A stretch of 64,000 bases of DNA, from positions 496,001-560,000 of the forward strand of contig JASANH010000104.1 of assembly GCA_030248295.1 (NCBI GenBank), read 5' to 3'. The position numbers and the translations under genes are program-made. The notes below the pieces were generated by a model. It was not told the DNA's origin. It saw nothing but the letters and a program-made list of their open reading frames with translations, and made no database searches. This DNA comes from Mesodorylaimus sp. YZB2_4. Taxonomy: Eukaryota; Nematoda; Enoplea; Dorylaimida; Dorylaimidae. This document shows positions 22,980 to 34,455 of this stretch, in pieces (position 1 is the stretch's first letter; each line of letters begins with the position of its first letter).

Positions 22980-25207
22980 TTAGTGACTCTTTGTCTTCCC
23001 ACCTTTCTTTCCACACAGTTTTGCCACCCGCTGTTTCCGCATGTGTTGCAACAAGTAGATCATGCCTGCAAAGCAAAAACACAGTTTTCACGAGACCATA
23101 GAAAGACCAATTACAGAATGCCTCACCTGGTAGAAACAAAGCCACCAGATAAAACCGAAGGAACAAGCCGAAGTCGAAAGACATGTTTAACGCGTTCGGC
23201 AAGGAAAGACTGAACTTGCCAGTTTCATCGTAATATAACAAGGCCCGGATAATGATCACACCTACAAACTCAAGGCATATTTATAGGGTCGATCGAGGAA
23301 AGGAGTACGTACCTTCGCACAGAAATCCTAGGGGGTACAATGGAATCCACATTGTGTAACGCAGCCAAGTGATTAATCCAATGTTCTTTTTCAGTACCGC
23401 AAAAAAGTAAAATGGGTATCTATAAGTCAAAATCGAATCAATAAGAATCTGTCAAGGAAAGCGACCAAAATGATGCTTACCTGACCACTTCTATTAAAGA
23501 CCATGCCGCAAATAAATAAAAGATAAACGGCTTATCGTGAAGACGCGGTTCGGGTGTGAGGACCAAGAAAAGAACAATACCGCGTCCGAAAACCTGAAAC
23601 ATCCACGTACATAAAATGCTTCAGACAGCATTACAGTGGCCTATTCAGTGCCCCTACAGTACATGTACCTCATACAAATAAGCAAGCCAAGGAACCCTTC
23701 TAACTTCCCGTAAAACCCTTGCATAAACGCGAGCCAAATCAGATCGAATCATACCTGCATAAATGGGGCTGTCCAAGGAGTCTTTACGTATCCGACTAAA
23801 GAATGAAGAATTTCGAAAAACTGCGCCATTTGACAGCAAATCATTTTTGAACTTGTATCGCTCCAGGCTTGTGCAAAGTAATCTAAAAAATATCTAGTAA
23901 ATTAAAGTAATAGAATAATCTCAAATCATACTAACCTGGTCCATCGCGAGAATAACCCTGGATCAATTGACAAAGTATGATCAGATATCCGAAAAACATT
24001 GCAGCATTGTACGTCAACAAATACATCTTCGTCAGATGAGGGGCTGAAATAGAAAAACATCAGAGTTCAGAGACGCAAATTAACAGCAGTTTCTTTACGT
24101 TTCACAAACAGAGGCGGTCTCCCTGACCCGTCTTTCTCCATATCTTGACGTAGCTGTTCGTACATTTCCTTAGCTTGTCGTTCCTGAACAAAAACAGACA
24201 GAATAAGTGTACGCACTAGGTGAAAGAGTGTTGCTGCTGATTGCGAGAAAAATGGTTGAAAAAAGGCGTACTAGGGAGTCTCAAACAAAAAACCAAGAAC
24301 TACGTTCAGTGTGCCAACCAATGCACCTAATCGTAAGAGACCTCGAAAGTGTATTCAGGCGTGCTCAGGCGTGAATACGTCTATCGCAGAAGTGTATTCC
24401 CGATTGCCTACCTCGTAGCCATTCATGTCGAAACCGCCCATCATCTTCTTCATAGGATCGTCCTCCTCCGAAGTCCCTTCTGCATCAGGGTCTTTCCATT
24501 TGTCAAAATCAATTTTCAGCCATGAATATCTTTGCTGATTGAACGTCAGACGTGGCCACCACTTATCCCCTGCACGATTCTGCTTTCTCAACGTGAATTC
24601 GAGACCGCGATGAGTCAACTTGTAAACGCTGTCCTGAAAGCAAAGAAGGAAACAGTGAGTTATGGCCTGGTGAATCACTGGACTATTTGCAGGAACAATG
24701 AAGGTAATGGAGGCCTATGGACTCCAAAACGGCGTCGGGAACATGTGAACATTTCTACGTTTCGGTAGGCCTGCGCTGCAAGCTTACAATAGGTAGACAT
24801 ACCAATGGCAATGCAACCCCTCTCCAGGCACCTAACAAACTACAAGGGGGGACGGGGGGTGGGGGGATTCAAGGATTTACAACAAAGTATTACAGAGCGG
24901 CCTGGAGGATCGTAATCCCATCCAGGAAGCAAAACCTTACATCAGCATCAATCGGTGCAAAGAATTCCAACGCAAAATTGTACTGATTACGCCCCTTGGC
25001 ACCTTCTCCAACTGCTTCAAATATCAGTCGCTTCTCTCGTATAGTTACTTCCGGATTCTAAAAAAACGGATCCCAACTAAAAAACAAAAGTAATATAAAT
25101 GGGACCGAAAGACCTTTACTTACGTCCACATTTCTCAAGTCTACCCGAAGAAATATGTTCGTTTCATCTTGCGCCCAATAAACAAATGGAAATAATATTT
25201 CACCCAT
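22980..25207 (-). CDS. HACD3: Very-long-chain 3-hydroxyacyl-CoA dehydratase 3 with N-terminal CS domain
   Basis: HACD3 catalyses the third step of the endoplasmic-reticulum fatty-acid elongation cycle, dehydrating 3-hydroxyacyl-CoA. Exons run 25207-25124, 25057-24941, 24633-24412, then about 24184-24100, 24044-23936 and further short exons to the stop at 22980. The N-terminus has a p23/CS domain (PFVYWAQDET, VYKLTHRGLEFTLRK, WWPRL), which marks HACD3 rather than HACD1, 2 or 4. The membrane part shows LTYNAAMFFGYLI, WSLIEVVRYPFYF, WLRYTMWIPLYPLGFL and DETGKFSLSLP, with the family's conserved Tyr and Glu around RYPFY and GFLCEG. The tail is lysine-rich (KKGGKTKSH), a plausible ER-retrieval signal. 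Splice sites in the middle exons were read by eye and some are approximate. Confidence 0.9.
24846..24866 (+). other. G-rich tract with G-quadruplex potential in a HACD3 intron
   Basis: Three runs of six G separated by AC and T on the plus strand (the non-template strand is minus). It can supply four short G-runs, so a quadruplex or an assembly-prone homopolymer is possible. Confidence 0.5.
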
Positions 25208-27166
25208 TTTTAGCAAACTGATTTTCTATAAATGGATCTCGCTTTCGTTCTCTCCAAAGAAAGATATGTCTGCGAAAGGGCGGGAGAAACGATATTTCTG
25301 ACTGAGTAAATATTGAATTCGGGTAAAATTTTTAAAACATTGTTTTCATTTTTGTAACATCTAGATATATGCTCAAGTTGCAATTTCTTTGAATTTAGTG
25401 CAATCAGCTCTTGTTTATATCTTAAACAAACCGAAAAATGTGCTAAAAAGTTGGCTGAATCTGAATCTTACACCGGAAGTTATCTTGTGCGTCATGGCCG
25501 CTGCTCGCTCGCTTGGCTGCTTCGAAGGCTCTGCGCAACCGGTTGGCCGTCGTTACGCCATAGCATTGTGTGGGGTTGTCTAATTCCCATCGGCCGTTAT
25601 TTACTTTTATCTAAACAGCGTGGTCAGTTGTCTTCGCCTGTGTCAACATTTCTTCAGCCGTACGGGATTCCAGGTGCGCATTAGCCGTAAATTGCGACAC
25701 ATGCCATAAAAACAACATAAAGCTTTACTCCCGTATCCCAATCGTCGTTCGCGTTTTTGGAAGAAACGAGTGTCATTGCGGCAGTATCGGATTAAGATAG
25801 ATACTGGGGTAAGTGCTGCATTGATTTGGCTGCTGCAGTTGAATTTACGCACTGACTAAATGCCTACATACAGTTGGCGGAATCGGAGTCTACTGCTTGC
25901 TATGAAGGAGGCGAGACTTCTTGGATGTCTGTAACATTACCGGGTTTTGTTCTCTTCGCATATGTCGGTCGTCGTGCTTGTCTGACTGGAAAAATCTCAG
26001 CGTTTTTTAGAGCGAGTCTGCGCTCGTGAGTAGTGAACGTCCTTCGCACCATATTTTTTATGCCATGACGTGCTGACTGACAATCTGTCATACACGTGAG
26101 TCGGCGAATCGGGTTTGTATCCCTTGTTTTTGCACTATTTCTCTCCTAGATCTAAATTCTTGGTCCTTTTATTCGTTTCGTTTATAACCTAGCTTATGCA
26201 ACTGGCATGCGTGATGCGCCGTTTTCTTGCCTAATGGACGGACGTGTTGTTGCAATAGCTAATTGAGCTAGGGAGGCTTCCAACTTCGCCATGAATACAA
26301 ATAGAGGGCAATAAGGTTAACGACTCGGAGGAGCAAAGCAATGAAGTCGTTCCTATACTCGGATAGTAATTATTTATGATGGTATCCAGATTTCCGCTTT
26401 AGTGCTTTTGATGCAGCGCCGTTGTCCAATTAATGTAATTGACAACAATTTCGTTTGATTTATTGCCCGTTCTCGTCAAACGTGTATCCGTGACTGATTG
26501 TTCCATGCCTCGAACAGGTCCATATGTCGCATTTCCTTATTGGTTTCTTGGCTACTGGCCGACCCGCTAGTTACCTCACCCCTTGTCCGGTGGCTTGCTC
26601 TGACTGCGCGCGCGGTCGTTTTGGGGCTGTTGAGGGGTAAGTAAACGGAAATCGGGTTTTGTATTGAGCTTTTGACTCATCTCTAGTATCGACCGATTGT
26701 ACGCGTTGCTGGCTTAGGCAATTGTGAGCTGGCTTGGTCTGACGATGAGGAACGAGAGGCGTTTGTCTAAAAACGGTCAGACCGACTGACTGGGGGTTGC
26801 CGTTTTGAAAACGGCCTTTCCTTCCCATCGCCAGTGTGTTTGCGAACGTACCAGATTTCCTTTCAATTCATTAAACGATTACTTCTCTTTTATGGCATCA
26901 GTTCGCAGACTGGCTGGACGCGGGCGAAGACGCGTCAACCGTTTTGCTCTTTGTATCCTTTTGCCGAGGGACGTCGAAGGAGGATTCTCTGGGGTTTATG
27001 TCCCGCTCTCTCGAACAAGTTGATAAGTTGGGAATGGAAGTATATGACTGATTGGAGTGTGTAATGGAGACTTATTTACGGATGTTTTCCTTTTCAGACA
27101 TTGGTTATTGCGTTAAATTTGGGCTGCGTGTGCTGGTGAGAAAAGAAATATGCACGCGACAATTGG
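25208..27166. other. Head-to-head intergenic region between HACD3 and the SH2 adaptor gene
   Basis: About 2 kb with no recognised gene. It must contain the promoters and 5' untranslated exons of both neighbours. A CTTTTCAG at about 27091-27098 before the SH2 gene could be an acceptor for a non-coding first exon or a trans-spliced leader. Confidence 0.4.
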
Positions 27167-29853
27167 ATGGGAGTTTACGGAAACGAAATCGATTTCATGA
27201 CGATGAAAACTTTGCGGGAAAATGAAGGCTACGACGTACCGTGGGAATTCGTTAGGCGTCGAGCCACCAGATCACCGGCTGGCACCAATTCAACGATGCC
27301 CATGGTCGAGGCGGGCTCAACAACGTTGGCGGCTGGAATTGGTGTCGGCCGAAGTAGCAACAATGAAAACGACATTTTCCAACAAGCGGCCCGCGCCGAG
27401 GGAATCGTTATTGGGAAACGAACGAAGGGACGCTTCTCGGCTGGCGAAGATACGTCTGTGAACGGATGCAAAAAAGACAATGAACCGAATAATCGTGATA
27501 TAAAGAAGCCTCCAATTGTTGCTCCTAAACCGTCAATAATTTCGAATGGTGGTGATTTCAGTTCGGCTTGCTCGTCCGCGTCGACTTGCATTTTCAATAA
27601 ATTACCCGGTGATTCAGTGAACAGCGTTATTAATACGCCGCCGTGCGGCATACGAGCTCAACGCATTCGCAAAGAGAGATACGCTAGTGGGGGATGTACA
27701 CCCGTGGGAACCGTATCCAGCCCGGCATTATCGAAGAATACCAGTGCGGCTGAGACATCGGACGAATTAGCCAGTTGCGTGGTTTGGGAATACCGGAAAC
27801 CAGAACACGATGCCCGCCCATCCTGCGAGTACGACGCGCCTTGGGACTGTAAACGCCTTTCGTCTGGTCGCGAGACACCGTCCTGTCTGTGTCCCGTTTC
27901 CGATGGCGCTACTGGGGTGCGCAAGTCCACCGACGGCGACGCAATTTACGACGAACCGTGGGACGTGAACAAGAGCGCCGATCCGATTAGGAAAGCCGTT
28001 CTCGGTCTGTCGTCAAGGGCGAGTCGAGACAGTACTGGCGGTTTGGGTAGCAACAATTCACCTTCGTCAACATCGCGATCGAGTGATAGTCGAGGAAGCG
28101 CCATCACGGCAAGTTCGAACGACAGCGATCGACCGGACGTCAGGAGATCGGTTCCTCAAATGATCAGTGAGCAGTATCCGGATGTGGTCGTGACCAAAAA
28201 CAGTTTTGCGATCACGGCAAATGGACGGAACGGGACTGAGAAGAGGACGAATGGTAGCGCCAGGACTCCTATCCATGTGGAAACAGCGTTCTGCTCAAAA
28301 CCGTCTCCTTCAACGATGGCGACGAGCGGGTCGAAGAAAAAGGTGCAAGACACGGACAAGCTCATACAACAACTATGCAGTGGTGACGCGGTGGTTGCCC
28401 CAGTACGTCAGAGCAGCGCGAGGAGAAGTGTGAACAATTCGAGGCACTCGGCTGAAGTGCAAAGCAAAGATCGACGACTTGTGGACGAAGGGCGGCGAAG
28501 TGACCACGTGGGCGTGGTGATCGCGTCGAGGAGCGTGGACAGTGATGAGAACCGAGTACGGAAAATGGCGGCAGGGAGAACGGAGGTGATCGAACAAGAA
28601 CCCATGCCCGATTACGACACGCCTTGGGAATTCACCAGCTCACCTGAAACTGCAAAAATGGTCAGAGATTTGCAAAATACTCAGCAGCCATCGCAGCAAG
28701 CAGGTATGATACAACTGTTCCGAACTGGGATATTGTGTGTGTAGGTCCGTAGCGTGGCTAGTTGCAGTCTTTCATATGAAGGAATTGGTTTCTAATGGCT
28801 TTATTTTTTAGCCATTTTTAAAAAACCAGAATCAAAATCGAAACTTAATCGACAACATCTTTCATTGAATTTCGGCTGCGCTGGTCTGAATCCGACGTCA
28901 GCAAAAATTGATACTGCCTTGCCTTTGAACGAGCAGATGTAAGTTAGATGCGAAGATATTGGGGGTGGGGGACTGACTAAGACTCGATGGCGAATTTGGT
29001 ACCTCGAGCAGTAGAAAATGTAGGACTCATTGTGTAAGTTTGCTTCTGACCGCGTGGCCAGGAGTGACTGATTATCAGTGACCGACGATATGCTGTTGAC
29101 GAGGCGGATAATCGGCCTCTAGCTCTCAGTCATTACTGACCGAAGGACTGCTAAAAGTGCAGACTGCGTCCCTTGGTATATTTCAGTACCTGTCGTGGTT
29201 CAAGCTTTGAGTAGTTGCCTTATGAGATAATGTACGCTAATGCGCGCCCTTTTCAGGTGGTATCATGGTAACATAACGCGGGCTGAAGCTGAGCAGCGTT
29301 TGTCAAAGGCTGTTGAAGGCTCGTTTCTCGTTCGAGTTTGCGAAAGCTCAATTCGTCAAGGCGAGGAATACGCCTTATCTCTCAAGTGAGTCATTTATCA
29401 TTTGGTTAGAGGGACTCAGGGGAAAGAGAAGTAGGGAGGTGCGTCTGGTTTAAGTGACGCGCGGGTTGTACGTAGGAGATAGTAGGGAAGTTATGCGTAG
29501 CCGTTTAGCCAATGCCGAACTTCCTTGATGGACCAAAAAAAGGTTTACGGAGAGTTCGGTGGAGTGGAATAAGGCTGCCTTTTCGGAGTATAATAGTGGG
29601 CGCTGGATTTGCTTGGGGACATACTTGGTGCTGGTTCGATAACTTTCGATGTTTTGTTGGTTTCAGAAGCGCCAAGGGTTTTATGCATATGAAAATTCAG
29701 CAGGATGAGAAGAGTAATTGGATATTAGGATATTTCAGTCAACCGTTCGAATCGATTCCCGTAATGATACGCTACTACTCCGTTAACAAGCTCCCCATCA
29801 AAGGTGCCGAGCACATGCGTCTTCTTCGTCCGGTCGCTGACCAAGTGCTTTGA
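27167..29853 (+). CDS. SHB-family SH2 adaptor with four YDxPW tyrosine motifs
   Basis: Four exons, 27167-28703, 28812-28938, 29257-29385 and 29667-29853, join in phase to give about 659 residues. The C-terminal 105 residues are an SH2 domain: WYHGNITRAEAEQRL, the phosphotyrosine-binding Arg in FLVRV, and the end KLPIKGAEHMRLLRPV, which is the SHB/SHD/SHE/SHF signature. The long N-terminal region is disordered and carries four regular phosphotyrosine candidates: YDVPWEF at residue 22, YDAPWD at 222, YDEPWD at 261 and YDTPWEF at 483. There is also a proline-rich patch (KKPPIVAPKPS) that could bind SH3 domains. The family links receptor tyrosine kinases to downstream signalling. The start is the first ATG after a stop in frame, and the first YDVPW motif follows soon after it. 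Confidence 0.88.
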
Positions 29854-32443
29854 GTTATGAGATTATGGTGATTGTGTACAGTAATGTGGTGGGCATTCCT
29901 TATGGCTTTGTAAGTCGTGCGGCTTCGCTTATGTTCACGCATTGGTGTTGTTTGTTAGCCTTTCTCGCTTCTCTTCTAGGGCTATGCCAGATGTCTTATG
30001 AGTGCCCTCGATATGTGATTGCATGCGGTGTGAGGCAGTGGGTAATTGTGCGCAATAAGGTTGTATATCATGCTAGGATGTACACGATGCAAAGAGTATA
30101 CTCGACGTGTGATAGGGGATTCGAATGGCGGGACAACGTGGCTGCGGGCTTGTCTTGGGACAGGTCTTTGGATAAGCAGATGTCTGCGAGACTGCGAAAG
30201 TACTGTGTGTGGCGAGAGATGGTCCGCAAAAAACACTCGAGATAGGCCTAGAGGGGTACTTGCCTCGCATTGAGAGAGTGTATCGACGAGTCAACGAAGG
30301 CGAGTTATGGCTCTTCCCCGTGTATAAGGTAGGGATAGTGCACATAGTATAAGGCAACCAAGTGCACAACCAAACACGCCTGTTATACGCGTCTAGAGAA
30401 TGATGTCCGTGGGTACTTGCAAGGAAGTATTGTATGCTGTGCTGCTCTGGTCGACAGCTGAGGCGGTGAGGCCAAATGTTGCCTAATAACACCAAAGTCC
30501 AGGAATGATCTGCAGGCCATACCGAGTGCGAGTGCCCTTAGTGCAGATCGGTGGCATGTAATGTTTGGTCCCTGAAGCATGGCTGGTATCAAGGATACAC
30601 GTGAGAGAATAACACACTCCCTCCGTAGTTTATAAGCCTGTAGCCCCTTAAACTTCTTAGTCCCAGCCCTTGTCAGAGAAATTTTTCTCACCGCCCACAT
30701 TCTATCTGCCGAGAGGCCTTCTCGGTAGAGTTTAGACAGCTGCTTACAATTCAGAGGGGACTTGCACCATAAGACGACACCTGCTCACTCTACCACGGTC
30801 CACACGGCTGGCTGCTGGCTTTAGACAGTGCTGCAGAGGCTCGTCTGGCAATCGATCCTCCGCACGGAGCCGGCAGCTGGGTCACTCGTCAGCCATGGAC
30901 TGGTTGGAAGACTGGTTGGCTGCCCTGGGTGTTTGGTGTGGTACAAAAGCTTCTGCAGGGACGTGCAGGGACGTATGGTGCTTCTGGGGCACATGGTGGG
31001 AATCAAGCCAATGGCGGGCACTGCCTGATCATCTTTCGAGGCCACTCAGAAAATATGCCAAGACGGTACCGGTGGGCCCATCATGTGTTGGACTGTGAAG
31101 TATGATGTTGGCAAACATTGAATAAGGGCGGCTGTGAGTCTGGGCTATTCGTCATCGTATCAACCATGGACTCATCCTTCTGCCCCTGCTATTCCGAGAT
31201 GAAAACTAATCAAAGCCAGCAAAGAATCTCATGCTTTCTTATTTGGCGTAAATAGGATGTCAGGAAACACCCCGTCCAGGACACCGCAGTCACTTCAGTG
31301 GCAGCTGGGAGTTGCGATGCCCTTATCCCATTCTACGGGATGGACCTGTATTATTGCTTGTTTACTGCAAGTTTATTAGCGCAGGCAACACACTTCAAGG
31401 GGGTTGCACAGCTACACGCTGGTGTTCCAGAGTTTTTCGAACGTATCTAATTTGCCAGTGGATTCGACCACATGCCATTGGTCAAGTAAAAAGCGTTTTA
31501 GCATCAGGATGAACGCAATAATATCCGTAATGGTAGCTCGTTCTGTGTCGTGCACACGTGCAATTTGGCTAACGCTACAGTACAGTGGTATAGCCTGTGG
31601 CTACTGGGCTCATGGCCTGGTGTGACTTAGTGTCTGCCTCTCACGCCAGCTGCGTAGTTATGGGCGAGTGTTCGACTTGCGGCCCGGCTAATCCTTTCGT
31701 CTCGTGCATGGTCCCGTTCACCCTCGAGTGCGCATGAGCGTTTGGTGAAACATGAACAAAGCCGATGAGTACGCTCGCATATGTGTAAGCTGTGGTGTTT
31801 GTGATCTGTGGCGACCCTGCACCTATTGTCATCACCGACTGCTTACCACAGCATCGTGTCTGGTCGACATTATTCAGTTAAAAACAATATCAACAGAATC
31901 AGTCGTGTCAGCGGTCCCAGCAGCTTAGAAACGGATGATGCAGGCAGCGGTGCCACTTCAGCCTGTGATTAGCATGGTCAGTCGCAGGGGAAACGGAGCG
32001 AAAAGAAGTTTTTTCTGCTTCTCATGATGTCGTGGCCGCGGGCCAGGCGTGAGCCCTCCGACCGACAGCCGCTGCCTTGGGAGCAGATCTCGCGGCTGCC
32101 CTCAGACTTGGGAGGACGAAGCTGCGGGTCTTCGTGTTAAAAGTCCTTTACCGCATTCTGGTTGCTCCATCCAAGCTCCGACTATAAGGCTTCCGAAATG
32201 ACAGTGAGTGTGTGTGATGCCGCAGACGATACTATTGGCACATGCTGGTGTCCTGCGTGGCGTCGCGACCGCATGAACTAGGTGGCTTGACAATAAAGAG
32301 CAGGTCGAGTTCGAGTGGCCAGCTGATCAACTGTCCACTCGACCTCCTGACCATACATACCCCCTGAAGATGTGCGCAAACGTTTGAACACGGTTGTATA
32401 GTCAGCGAAACATTATGTGTGCAGTCAACGGAGTACATAGTGG

Positions 32444-32582
32444 TCCCATCTCCGTCCAGCCAGCGACTCGTTGTGGCCAGAATCCCCTTATGGCCAGCGT
32501 CCCTTTTTGGCCAGTGTCTCGTTTCGACCGGACTCCTTTTACGGCCAGTCCCGATTCAGCCAGCGTCCCTTTCCGGCCAGGC
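32444..32582 (-). repeat. 17-bp minisatellite array, about 8 copies
   Basis: Read on the plus strand the units end in GGCCA: GCGACTCGTTGTGGCCA, GAATCCCCTTATGGCCA, GCGTCCCTTTTTGGCCA, then four more, nearly all 17 bp with one of 15. The same unit, in reverse complement, forms the array at 33319-33490. Confidence 0.8.
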
Positions 32583-33318
32583 TGCAAGGTGCGCAGTCCA
32601 TGCGTTGTTGTTTGAAGAATCACAGCAAAGGATGGCGACCAGTTAGTGATAATTAGTGTCTAGGTGAATTGAACTAAATGCGCGGTTCTGACTCTGCTAT
32701 AGTCGGCCGTTTCTCTTTTTTCTCCAATTGCAACTAGCGTTTTAACGTGACCATGGCTGCAAATTTTGGCCGGGCGCAATTCGTCCTGACAAAATATACA
32801 TATAAAATCGCAGATCCTTGATTACGTGCATCCTGCGAATCTATGCAACTATTTTTTTTTAAACGACTTAGAGTCAACCATAATGTCGATGCGACTTAGT
32901 AAACCATAATAGTGACCATAATCGAGAAGGAAAAGCTCGGGTTACTGTACAAAACGGTCGAATCGTTACTTATCCGATTATCGGTCATCGCGAGCAATGT
33001 CAAATGGTCACAAAAGCGGAGTTGGAGGTGTGCCCATTACAGCCCAGCCCCTTGGGTTTGGGAGGTGATACTCATAAGAAACAAATTTTTAGATTATAAA
33101 AATCACTCGCACTGCAAGGAAACAATGCCGCGACGACGGAATGCGGCCCTTAGCGTCACATCAAACTGCACTTGACGAGATTGCCCGCCAGATACCTGAC
33201 AAGCGAGAACAAGCTGATATTGCTATCAGCATGCCACCATTCAAGAAGATTCGAAGCTCTTTATACAGTGACCCCATAAGACACTGTGTTCTTGGTTTAT
33301 AGTTTCTTTCGCAATACC

Positions 33319-33490
33319 TAGCTGGCCGAAACGGGACTGGCTGAACCAGCGTTCTGGCTGAACTGGGACTGGCCGAAAGGGGACCCTGGCCAAAAAACGA
33401 TCCTGGCCGAATCGGGACACTGGCTGGATTGGGAATTTTTTTGGCCGGAGCGGGATACTGGCTGAAACGGGTCACTGGCCGAAACGGGAA
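33319..33490 (+). repeat. 17-bp minisatellite array, about 10 copies, inverted relative to the array at 32.5 kb
   Basis: Units start with TGGC: TGGCCGAAAGGGGACCC, TGGCCAAAAAACGATCC, TGGCCGAATCGGGACAC, TGGCTGAAACGGGTCAC and others; most are 17 bp, with variants of 15 and 21. Consensus is close to TGGCCGAAACGGGACAC. Confidence 0.82.
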
Positions 33491-33958
33491 ACAATCCTGC
33501 ATAGTCCTATACATTATCTGTAGTTGGGTTCAACGTCGCGCTGAAGCGGTACCTGTTTCATCAGTGGCGTGTTTCTCGGAGTCTGAGTGTTCGAGAATCT
33601 GAGAAATTGTGGCGAAGCTACAGTATCTCTTCTAGGCTTCTTCCCACCTTCCTGTAATAATAATGAGCCTGCGAATAGTCTAGAACAAGAGAACCAGAGC
33701 GTTGATATTTGTGTTCTCTGCAGATCACCACAGGTGGACGTGCCTGCCTTGTCTCTGCTCACAGTCGTTCAGTGAGTATTGAGACGCATTGCACACATGT
33801 CCATGCAAGACTTGTGTCTTCGTTTGCTCGCAGTGCAAAGTTGATTTGCTGGCGGCTACACGTTGAACAGAATATTTTAGATCTGGCGCCCAGATCAACG
33901 GCACTGTGACAGTGGATAAAATCCTAATCAGCAAGACAGTTCAAGTACCTGGGATTCC

Positions 33959-34386
33959 ATGGCGGCCGACACTGACACCTTGGCGGTATTTCGAATGGAC
34001 AAAGCACAATCGATTCACGGACAAAACTGCACCATGTCATCTCCACAATATTCTGTACTCTTTACACACCCTGCCTAGCCTATCAGGTCTCCCCCTCGGG
34101 CTGCTTCGTGTTCGCGACAGTATTGTCCATGTGCTCGATTCGCGCCAGCACACCTCGCCATGCTTCCATGGTTGTGCAGGAGACAAGCGTGATCAAGGTC
34201 TCTTCTGCAAGCGAGCATGGCAGCTATGGTGTCGCATTCCCAACTCCAGATTGGCAGCCATTTCTAGGGCGGACGTGGTGTCAGACCACGGACATCCATC
34301 CCAACCACTCGAATTTTATTCCCGTTTACACAATAAGGCACTTGAGAAGGCGACAATCAAAATTACCTCAAGACGAATCGAAATGA
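33959..34386 (+). CDS. Possible small hypothetical gene
   Basis: An ATG in a good context (CCATGG) at 33959 opens a frame with coding-like composition to a stop at about 34077. A second open stretch starts after a CAG at about 34086 and ends with TGA at 34386. Joining them needs an intron of only about 34 bp, below the roughly 50-bp minimum seen elsewhere in this window. No domain is recognised. It may equally be chance open sequence next to the CHSY1 3' end. Confidence 0.22.
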
Positions 34387-34455
34387 AAAACTCCACAAGA
34401 ATGGCACTTCAAATAAAATATTACCAAAAAATACGAAATCCTGAAACTTGAGCTT

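Larger units (their letters stand above)
29854..34455. other. 4.6-kb gene-poor region between convergent genes
   Basis: The largest gene-poor stretch of the window, between the SH2 adaptor (+) and CHSY1 (-). It contains two opposed 17-bp minisatellite arrays (32444-32582 and 33319-33490) and a weak candidate small gene at 33959-34386. The other open frames here have no recognisable domain and overlap one another in all phases, so I do not call them. Confidence 0.5.
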
